Shown one piece after another: positions 1 to 6,279 of a stretch of 11,453 nt of DNA. Position numbers and translations under genes: made by a program. The stretch spans positions 1-11,453 of the forward strand of contig JALLAZ010000601.1 of the NCBI GenBank assembly GCA_036939755.1. Reading direction: 5' to 3'. The notes beneath the pieces are model-generated. The model was not told the DNA's origin, searched no databases, and saw nothing but the letters and a program-made list of their open reading frames with translations. Within the stretch, counting starts at the first letter, position 1. Each line of letters starts with the position of its first letter. The stretch is from Stephanodiscus triporus. Lineage: Eukaryota > Bacillariophyta > Thalassiosirophyceae > Thalassiosirales > Thalassiosiraceae.

Positions 1-205
1 TCACTCACGTGCAAGTTCCACGCGTCGCACGGACGCACGGACGGAGAATAGCCACATATTATAATAGAATACCACGATACGTACTATGGTACTTGTGCAA
101 GAAAAGTGTGTCGTCGCGCGGCAAAGTGCTGCGTTCACGGTCGCCCCCCGACGGGCGGGGCAGTGCACCCCGTCTCGCTCGAACGTACTAGAAAACAATC
201 ACACC
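1..205 (+). promoter_or_regulatory. 5' flank / promoter and leader of the four-TM gene
   Basis: This is the noncoding stretch before the ATG at 206. It contains a CACGTG (G-box/E-box core) at 6-11, a short direct repeat of the type CGCACGGA around 28-44, an AT-rich patch at about 54-70, and a GC-rich stretch at 135-175. Short open frames on both strands here have no recognisable content. The promoter role is inferred from position only. Confidence 0.4.
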
Positions 206-832
206 ATGCCTTCCTCGTCGAAGCCTCGGCTGATCCATGAGTATGTGCCGCACTGGCGTGCTTAGCTTTATTTACGTACTTTCCGCCAATCTCTCATCCT
301 CATCTTTCTGATAAATGCGCGGCCCAGATCGCTGCACATCATTTCACAATCCATTCGATTCCTTGCAATCGGAGTGGTCAGCCAAGGATTATTCATGACG
401 GGGTACAATTTCTCTCTGTCGACGTTAGAACCGCTCGGATATTCGGCGTCCACAATCTATGCAATGTTTTATACCTTTTACATCCCGGTGGGACATTTAT
501 TGCAGTGTTTCTTCGTCTTCGGTTGGCCGGATGAGTACCTACCATCCCTGATGTCGAATGTCCCTATTGGATTGACGGCCATGGCCATCGGCACGGCGCT
601 GACCGCATTCTTATCCAAGATGCGCTTCAACGCTACGGCCGAAGATTGGATATCGTTGGCATTCGGTACAGAACCGCGTGATCGTTCGGAGGACGAGGGG
701 GAGTTTTACTCGAGTCTTGTAGTTATGATCGCGACCGGTGTTTGGTGTTACGTTTTGAGTTTATACGTCAATGCTACCCCCGTGCCCACGGCGAAAGCAA
801 ATGCAGAGAAGGACCCAGCAAAAGAGTTGTAG
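206..832 (+). CDS. Small four-TM membrane protein, function unknown (two exons)
   Basis: Exons are 206-240 and 328-832, joined across an 87-nt intron in phase 2, giving 179 aa. The ATG at 206 has an A at -3. Without splicing the frame hits TAG at 263; with splicing codon 12 (GA|A) is completed and the long frame to TAG at 832 opens. I do not recognise the family. Visible features are a short polar N-terminus rich in Ser, Lys and Pro, and four hydrophobic segments at about residues 21-42, 54-78, 88-107 and 139-160. Between segments 3 and 4 lies a polar acidic/Arg loop (RDRSEDEGE around 129-137), and the C-terminus is charged and Lys/Glu-rich. Possible N-glycosylation sequons are at N39, N113 and N160. 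There is no catalytic motif. It is convergent with the PDZ gene, whose stop is 212 bp away. Exon structure is well supported; the membrane location is inferred from hydropathy read by eye. Confidence 0.75.
241..327 (+). other. Intron 1 of the four-TM gene (GT-AG, 87 nt)
   Basis: The donor is GTATGT at 241-246 and the acceptor is CCCAG ending at 327, with a pyrimidine-rich stretch (TCTCTCATCCTCATCTTT) before it. Length is a multiple of three, but retention would introduce the TAG at 263-265, so splicing is required for the long product. Confidence 0.75.
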
Positions 833-1044
833 ATTTTGCCATCACAAAAGTTTATGAAAGGGCATGCGGCTGGGCTGGGGATATCAAAACAGTGGATGTC
901 GGGTGCAGTGGGACAAAAGGGATGCATAATTTACCTCATTTCTTATTTAACAGATGTGAATCATTCATCTAGAGATAAGTGTATTGCTCTAAGCTTCATT
1001 GCTCTAGGATTCTTGTGATTTTCATTCTTTGGCGGGGAAAGACT
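833..1044. other. Convergent 3' intergenic region (genes 1 and 2)
   Basis: These 212 bp separate two stop codons facing each other and hold the 3' UTRs of both genes. AT-rich stretches occur at about 925-965. I see no further gene, hairpin or consensus polyadenylation signal that I would defend; small open frames here have no protein-like features. Confidence 0.5.
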
Positions 1045-2535
1045 CTAAAGTTCCAATGGCCGCCTTACAAATGTAATTTTTCGCACCCTATCCATCCTCC
1101 TGACCATCTTACTCGTTACATCGGCAGCGCTCATACAGCTCATATCCTCGTCATCGATGGCCATAATGACGTCGTTGGGCTGCAACATCTTCTCGAGCGG
1201 AGATCCCTTCCGCACCTTGTGCACTACCGGTTGACCATTCAAAACATCAATGGCCACTCCAATCTTGCCCGGTGGAGCGAAGACATGCTGCTGGGGTAGG
1301 TGTCTAAGTTCCTCAGTATACGACATTGGTGCGGCTACAGCTCCTCGGTCTGGGAAAATTGTGCGGGGGGTTGCTAACTCGGGCAAGACGAAGGGGGATC
1401 CAGTTTCTTCGTCGTTTGGATTCTTATAGTTTGGATTGTCCATGAAGTTCACGGAAGAGAATGCTATTTCTTCGTCGTCGTCTCTTAGATACCTTGGATA
1501 CGCGCGTTTTGGATTCTCTCTGTTGTCCTTGTAGAAAGAAATATTCGTGTTGAATCCGTTTATACTATCAGATGGGTTGAATGAGTAGTCATCGACAACT
1601 GCTAAGGAAGATTTTATAGAGGATGGTCTAGTAGGATGCAAAGATCCCATCTCCTTCGATCTCCATCTGGCTGCTTTAAGTTCCTTCTCTTTCCTGTGAA
1701 AATTGACAGCGCTGAGTGGTTAGTCAATGCACGGATGTGACTGATCAAGCAATTTATTGACGAGGACTTACTGGTAGTACTTGATCGTAGCAAATGACAG
1801 CACAGTGAACATTATCCCACCCACCACTATGGCAACAATTGAGGCTACATGCATAGTTTCCGCCGACATTTCTTCCTTTTCAATCGCAGCCTGACCTCCT
1901 CGTTTTCCTGCATCTCCTTCAACTTTGTCAAACTCTCCCAAGACGATACTTTCCACATCCATGAAGTATGGATCACCCGTCTCTTCTTGCATGTACCTCA
2001 ACAAGTGACTTTGAAATTTGTCACACACGTGTATGAGCATTTTACGAAAAGTCTCACTAGAGATTGTGTCCATTTGAATTTCGCTTGTGTATTCAGCACT
2101 TATCACCATGGAAAATGACAGTGTCACAGGCTGATTCCCATATCCAACCATTTCGCCAGCTTGTCCTTCTTGGTGCCCCACGGTCGTTCCTTGGTCATAC
2201 TGACCATTGTGCACGATTTGATCGTCAAAAATATTCACACCAATAATCTTCAAATCGTAAACTTGCTGATCACTAAATATCTTCGTGAGGAAGTCGGTCA
2301 ATGATCCGGAGAAGATAGCTTTACGCGCCGAGTCAAAGTGAAGAAGTGACGACGACGATGATTCTGATTTGTAGGTAATTTTCGCGGATACGGTGGTTGA
2401 TAGGAAGGGCGTTTTGCTATTTTGTGCCTGTCCCTCCTGAACTGCTTCGTTAATTATAACATTTTGGGCATGTAATATTTGAAGGATTGAGAAAAGGGCT
2501 AGTATCAGTGGCCTCTTTTGGAAGAATGCGATCAT
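1045..2535 (-). CDS. Secreted-type single-pass membrane protein with C-terminal PDZ domain
   Basis: Exons are 2535-1772 and 1693-1045, spliced over a 78-nt intron (codon 255 is CA|G), giving 470 aa. The ATG at 2535 is used; the frame is open two codons further to a GTG, which is not a normal eukaryotic start. Residues 1-23 form a signal peptide (hydrophobic core ending LHA, likely cut before Q24). The ectodomain, about 24-227, includes a Ser run (57-63) and a largely beta/alpha-looking region with one Cys and no recognised domain. A TM helix lies at about 229-249, followed by a basic stop-transfer region (KEKELKAARWRSKE). The cytoplasmic tail ends in a PDZ domain at about 391-470: a KIGVAI carboxylate-binding-loop motif, then PVVHKV, GSPLEKML, DVIMAID and a terminal beta strand. 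PDZ domains bind C-terminal peptides, so a scaffold or receptor-like role is inferred; ligand and partner are unknown. It shares a 573-bp divergent promoter with gene 3. Confidence 0.85.
1694..1771 (-). other. Intron of the TM-PDZ gene (GT-AG, 78 nt)
   Basis: On the minus strand the donor is CA|GTAAGT (strong consensus) and the acceptor is TTTTCACAG. Splicing joins the TM helix to the cytoplasmic tail in frame. The unspliced frame ends at once in TAA, truncating the protein just after the TM helix. A TTGACTAAC branch-point-like sequence lies about 30 nt before the acceptor. Confidence 0.88.
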
Positions 2536-3108
2536 TATCACTCCCGAAGCGTCCGGCCCTATTTAAATTGTGTTCTTGGGATGTTGCCAAGGATTTTGTT
2601 TGCCGCTCGCAGCCCTTATGTTGGCTTAATAAGGCGTGTCCGCCTGTCTGCTCCTGCTCCTATGCAGCTCGCTCTACTGGACTCCTTGACGCGCCAGCCG
2701 GAGGGTGTCGCCTGCGAGAGAGGATGCAAAATATTCCGCCCTGCGGTGGTGCACCCGCACGACCATTCCCCGTTCGTTGGCGCAAATATTACTCTACCTA
2801 ATCTCTAGTCTACCTTGATATTTCGCAAAATTTCGTCTCCGTTCAGTGTATTATTACAACATTGAATTATTATTAGTATTGATTCCTTATATGGTCGAAT
2901 GAGAAGTAACCTCAACGCATCAACTTACTTTCTCAAATACGCGAACTTCTCCCCTGAACATCGCACATCTCCAAATCGCTCTTTGGCTAGCCGTCTTCGC
3001 ATTAATAGAGAGAACTGCTTTTTTAAGGGGGCCGATATTATCATAACCTTCGGGAGTCGAGAAAAGGGTCAAGTCCATCGCCCGCATCTACCTACATTCA
3101 CAACCAAG
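2536..3108. promoter_or_regulatory. Divergent promoter region between genes 2 and 3
   Basis: These 573 bp separate the start codons of two divergent genes. They contain TATTTAAAT at 2560-2568 (too close to the gene 2 ATG to be a certain TATA box), GCAAAATATT-like motifs at about 2728, 2780 and 2826, an E2F-like TTGGCGC core at about 2777-2783, and a perfect CArG-type match CCTTATATGG at 2885-2894. An in-frame upstream ATG at 2899 would add 70 residues to gene 3, and a three-codon uORF starts at 2891. All regulatory readings are motif matches only. Confidence 0.4.
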
Positions 3109-4626
3109 ATGGTGGACGACGAAGACAATTCCTATTTTCGCGAATTGCATCATCGACCTCTTGAAGATGACTGCAAGCCGTTCGACGAAGTGTCGGAGAC
3201 AGCGGCGGTGGCGGTGTCAAGCGAATGCCAAGAAGATGCCACGCGAAACATCAAGTATGTGTTGGATGACAATAACAGTTGCTACAGTTACAGTTCTAAT
3301 ACCATGGCCGCCACCTCTATCGCGTCCGGCTGGTCCGTTTCCTCTCCCGGTTCGAACAAGCCGAGAATACTCAACAAGTCTGGCAACTCAGTCAAGTCAG
3401 TCAAGTCAGTCCAGTCCGGTTCGAAAGATTCCTCCATCGTCTCCGTCGCGTCAATGGACGCGAAGGAGGCCGCGGAGGCGTATCGCGAGATATGTGTTAC
3501 GCATAAACTATCCACACCCAGCATGGGCGGAGGTATAGTCGATGGCAGGCAAAAAAATGGACGGGCGCTCGCCGACACGCTTTCGATGGTCGAGGGGTCG
3601 GAGCACGCCGAACCAGCACGCGATGTGAGCGTCGACGTGGTCGAGGGTTTGAGGCATGCCGAGCCAGCATGCGAGGCGAGCGCGGACGCACCACCGCCAC
3701 CATCACCGCCATTACCGCCACTAACACCGCACCCTTTCGCTGGAGGTACCTCTCACTCAAAATTCTCGTTACTCGGGAAACTCAAATCTACTAAATTCTT
3801 TGGCCGCAAGAGCAACACGGCTAAGAGTGACGTCGGTAACGTCCAGTCGATGATCAATCTGCCATACGAGAGTGGTGAGGTCGAGTTGATTAACGAAGCG
3901 GATCTTCCGTCGTATAATGCCCCCGATGGTGACCGGGGTGCTGATGCAACGGATGAAACCCTAAGCATCAGCACGGAGATCACGATGAACCGCAAACAGT
4001 CGAAATCCACATCCGCTACCGTGGACATGTCGTTGCCCACTGATTATGCGGTGTATAACGAAGACTTGAAAGCGTTGGTAGTAAAGATATCATCGTTGAA
4101 TGAAGAACATAACCCAGGAGGACTACTCGGGAAGATGCTCAGATTCAGTGGATTTCCCTTCCAGTGTTATGCTGGTGGTGTCGAAGATGCTGATCCTTTA
4201 AATTCCCACAGTGCGTCAGGAAAACTGGCATTGCTCTTGCACGACGACGACGTAGACGAGTCATTAAATGTGGAAGCATATGATGATTCTGGTAGCAAAG
4301 TCACACACATCGGCTTCTTTGATGGGGAGGTCATGGTTGATTCGTCAGTACAGAATTCACCCGAGGAAAATGGCATGGCAGTTACATCCTGTGTCATATT
4401 CAAAACACGCGTGACTCCGGGATTCGAAATCTTGTCCGAAAATGAGAATAGCCATAGAGTTGTCGACACGCTATCTCTGACGATAAATGATATTGCCCGC
4501 AGGCTAAATAAGGGACGTAATCATGTGCCACTTGAAAGCAAAGGTATAGGATTCCGTGCGAAATTGAGTGCGAAATTGAAGAGCCTGAACAGAAAGGACG
4601 CGAGCAAGACTAAGCAAGAAAAATAA
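3109..4626 (+). CDS. Low-complexity Ser/Asp/Lys-rich protein of unknown function
   Basis: A single-exon frame encodes 505 aa from the ATG at 3109 (context CAAG-ATG-G, A at -3). An in-frame ATG at 2899 would add 70 residues, but its context is weak and that stretch looks like leader. I do not recognise the family. Regions in order: an acidic N-terminus; a Ser-rich stretch with an S-V-K/S-V-K/S-V-Q repeat (94-102); a helical Ala/Glu segment (117-127); a 17-residue tandem duplication (161-194, unit VEG..HAEPA); a polyproline stretch (194-208, a possible SH3/WW ligand); a basic patch LLGKLKSTKFFGRKS (221-235); then a more ordered region (about 312-470) with beta-rich, acidic segments. The C-terminus is basic (about 480-505) and echoes the earlier patch (AKLKSLNRK). 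There is no signal peptide or TM helix, so it is probably intracellular. It is divergent from the PDZ gene and convergent with gene 5. Confidence 0.75.
   Translation: MVDDEDNSYFRELHHRPLEDDCKPFDEVSETAAVAVSSECQEDATRNIKYVLDDNNSCYSYSSNTMAATSIASGWSVSSPGSNKPRILNKSGNSVKSVKSVQSGSKDSSIVSVASMDAKEAAEAYREICVTHKLSTPSMGGGIVDGRQKNGRALADTLSMVEGSEHAEPARDVSVDVVEGLRHAEPACEASADAPPPPSPPLPPLTPHPFAGGTSHSKFSLLGKLKSTKFFGRKSNTAKSDVGNVQSMINLPYESGEVELINEADLPSYNAPDGDRGADATDETLSISTEITMNRKQSKSTSATVDMSLPTDYAVYNEDLKALVVKISSLNEEHNPGGLLGKMLRFSGFPFQCYAGGVEDADPLNSHSASGKLALLLHDDDVDESLNVEAYDDSGSKVTHIGFFDGEVMVDSSVQNSPEENGMAVTSCVIFKTRVTPGFEILSENENSHRVVDTLSLTINDIARRLNKGRNHVPLESKGIGFRAKLSAKLKSLNRKDASKTKQEK
3388..3414 (+). repeat. 9-bp tandem repeat in gene 3 (3 copies)
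   Basis: Three copies of TCAGTCAAG (the third is TCAGTCCAG) lie in tandem and in frame, encoding S-V-K, S-V-K, S-V-Q in the Ser-rich segment. Confidence 0.85.
3589..3690 (+). repeat. 51-bp tandem duplication in gene 3
   Basis: Two adjacent 51-bp units, 3589-3639 and 3640-3690, each encode 17 residues beginning V-E-G and sharing H-A-E-P-A. The first reads VEGSEHAEPARDVSVDV and the second VEGLRHAEPACEASADA. They are diverged at many positions, several of them third positions, so the duplication is not very recent. Confidence 0.85.
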
Positions 4627-5016
4627 ACACTGAGACAAGAATTACTGCGTTGCCCTTTCTGATTCCTCATTTTGCGAGCAAATAAGTTGGTCTGATCTGA
4701 AGATGGCTGATTGGGATAGTTCAGAAACACACCGAGGGCTTGTTTTAAGAAAATCATACTTTTTTCGCTCCATACTGTAAATATAAAAGATTAAATAGTG
4801 TTGGGGGGGGATACTAAACTTTATAAGATTTTCATAATAACGAAACAACGCAAGATCCTTAACATCGCCCACTCCAACGGCAAGCACGATTGATCTTTAA
4901 TCCATCAACTGAATAATGTACACAGTAATTGTTGGCCCTACTCCACTTCTACCTTATCTACATAATCTCCTCTCGTCTTTTTTTTCTCTCTCCTTCCTCC
5001 TCTGTTTTTTGTCACA
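4627..5016. other. Convergent 3' intergenic region (genes 3 and 5)
   Basis: These 390 bp are AT-richer than the neighbouring genes and hold both 3' UTRs. They contain a G8 run at 4803-4810 and a long pyrimidine tract around 4966-5010 (CTTTTTTTCTCTCTCC and similar), which is a polypurine tract in the 3' UTR of the minus-strand gene. AATAAA overlaps the gene 3 stop codon at about 4622-4627, but stramenopile poly(A) signals are too variable to call. No coding or RNA gene is supported. Confidence 0.5.
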
Positions 5017-6100
5017 TCACAAGACTTCGACCGGCTTCACACCCCTCCCGTGCTCGACGTACGATCGACCTACCACACCGAATCGATCTCCCCCGATGTA
5101 TCCCGGTGCGCTGTTCGCGTCCTTCCGATCGACGCCGTCTCGATCGTACGAAGACGATTCGTGCCTCGCGTCGGCCACGCTCTCCTCCAGGAGCGCGTAC
5201 GAGTTGTAAAATATCAGTCCGGCGAACGCCGCGTACATGACCGTGAAGAATATGCACATAATCGAGAATGCGAATGATGATTGATACACGACATTCGTGC
5301 CGTACGCGTTCTTGACGTAATTGTCGTCGTCTCCCCCTCCCCGTCGTCCTCCGAAGCCGAAATCACGAATCTGCGGCACACACAACATGGTATTCGCGAG
5401 AAAAAAAAATCGAATACGAAAATTAAACATTTCGTGGTAAAAAAAGTCATCGTGAGCCCTCGGATGGCGTGTCTCGCCAGAAGGGGGGCAAAAAAAGAAA
5501 AAAATCGGTCGAGAGAGAGAGAGACATAGAGAGAGAGAGCGGGAGCGTGGGAGCATCCCCCCTCCCTCCCCCCGTCTCGATTGTCCTCCCCTCCTCCCCT
5601 CCTCCCTCCCCTCCTCCCTCCCCTCCTCCCTCCCTCCCTCCCACACTCGCTCGGCTCAACTCACCTCGAATTCTCCGAACAGTATAGCGAAGACCAACGT
5701 CAGGTTCGAAAACATCAGCAGGCTGCCGCCGAACGCCCCGAGCGACACCGGCGTCATCCTGTGGACGTTGCCCCGACAGCACGCGTAGTACTCTCCCGAT
5801 ATCGGCATCCGTATCCCGAGTATCACGGTCCCGCACGTCACGAGTATGCCCGATAATGCGGCCACCCATATCGCCGCGAATACCATGGCGCGGGAGGTCA
5901 CGGATATGGCCTGGACGGAGGAGCTACCCCCCCCCCCCCCCTCCGTTGTTGTTGTCGTTGTTGTAGTTCGACGAGAACGACGAGACGTAATTCTCGGACG
6001 CGCACGCGAAAACTATCGCGATGACGAACGACGTCAGCGTGAGCAGGCCGACGACCGACCACAGCGCCGCGAGGAGTGATCGACGCGACGACGGGGCCAT
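5017..6100 (-). CDS. Four-TM membrane protein of unknown function, frame broken at a G15 run
   Basis: Exons on the minus strand are 6100-5665 and 5370-5017, joined in phase 0 (GAG|ATT). The ATG at 6100 (context AACA-ATG-G) opens a frame with the first TM helix, but reaches TAG at 5926 right after a run of 15 G. Removing one G puts it in frame with the rest and gives about 262 aa. Four hydrophobic segments lie at about 9-34, 71-96, 117-142 and 177-200 in that corrected reading. The TM1-TM2 loop is Ser/Asn/Gly-rich and holds the homopolymer. The TM2-TM3 loop carries YYACCRG with a Cys pair. A Gly/Asp-rich hinge (GFGGRRGGGDDD) follows the splice junction, and the tail (about 207-262) is polar and probably cytoplasmic. 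I do not recognise the family. An alternative is a shorter protein starting at the ATG at 5889, lacking TM1. It shares a 179-bp divergent promoter with gene 4. Confidence 0.72.
5511..5540 (+). repeat. (GA)n microsatellite in the gene 5 intron
   Basis: GAGAGAGAGAGA, interrupted by CATA, then GAGAGAGAGAG. It reads as a (TC)n tract in the intron RNA and may serve as part of an extended polypyrimidine region. Confidence 0.8.
5584..5642 (-). repeat. 59-nt uninterrupted homopurine tract with G-quadruplex pattern
   Basis: The plus strand is pure C/T for 59 nt with about ten runs of three or four C separated by one to four bases. The minus strand and the intron RNA of gene 5 therefore carry more than four GGG/GGGG runs with very short loops, the textbook pattern for G-quadruplex and for H-DNA triplex. 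A second G-rich tract follows at 5557-5573. Confidence 0.85.
5927..5941. repeat. C15/G15 homopolymer inside gene 5
   Basis: Fifteen consecutive C on the plus strand encode a Gly run on the minus strand. As given, the run length shifts the frame; 14 (or 11 or 17) would keep TM1 in frame with TM2-TM4. Confidence 0.9.
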
Positions 6101-6279
6101 TGTTTCTTATTATTTTGTCGATGTTTTGTTTTTTATTGTTGTTTTTGGGTTTCTCCTCTATCTACTCTGTGTGTCGGCTTGTCGGGTTCTCATCGTCTGT
6201 CCATGATCCGTTTTCGTTTTTGTGGGGAGTGAAAAATTCGCGCAACGTTTTGGGGGGAGACGAAAACTGACGACGACAC
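6101..6279. promoter_or_regulatory. 179-bp divergent promoter between genes 5 and 4
   Basis: Only 179 bp separate the two start codons, so both 5' UTRs and core promoters must fit here or overlap. It is T-rich at 6103-6160, has an 8-bp inverted repeat (GTTTTCGT at 6210-6217, ACGAAAAC at 6260-6267) and a TTCGCGCAACG patch at 6237-6247. No convincing TATA box is visible. Confidence 0.55.

Larger units (their letters stand above)
5371..5664 (-). other. Intron of gene 5 (GT-AG, 294 nt), purine/pyrimidine-polarised
   Basis: On the minus strand the donor is GAG|GTGAGT and the acceptor is GTGTGTGCCGCAG|ATT, both phase 0. The 5' half of the transcript is almost pure G/A with many GGG runs; the 3' half is T/C-rich with (TC)n and U-runs. 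It is the longest complete intron in the window. The reading frame through the G-rich part (GREEGREE-type) is a repeat artefact, not protein. Confidence 0.85.

Noticed and set aside
206..265. TAG at 263 as a readthrough codon, or a 25-nt mini-intron 241-265, in gene 1
   Set aside because: The 25-nt intron shifts the frame away from the long open frame. The 87-nt GTATGT...CCCAG intron restores it with ordinary sites.
2899..3108. 70-residue N-terminal extension of gene 3
   Set aside because: The upstream ATG has weak context, and the segment has no protein-like pattern and overlaps the divergent promoter. The ATG at 3109 has good context. It cannot be fully excluded.
5581..5642. CRISPR-like or satellite array
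   Set aside because: It is a simple CCCTCC-type polypyrimidine tract with no spacer/repeat organisation, inside a eukaryotic intron.
5371..5664. Protein coding through the G-rich intron of gene 5 (GREEGREE-type repeats)
   Set aside because: The frame is a purine-repeat artefact bounded by good GTGAGT and GCCGCAG splice sites. Flanking exons join in frame without it.
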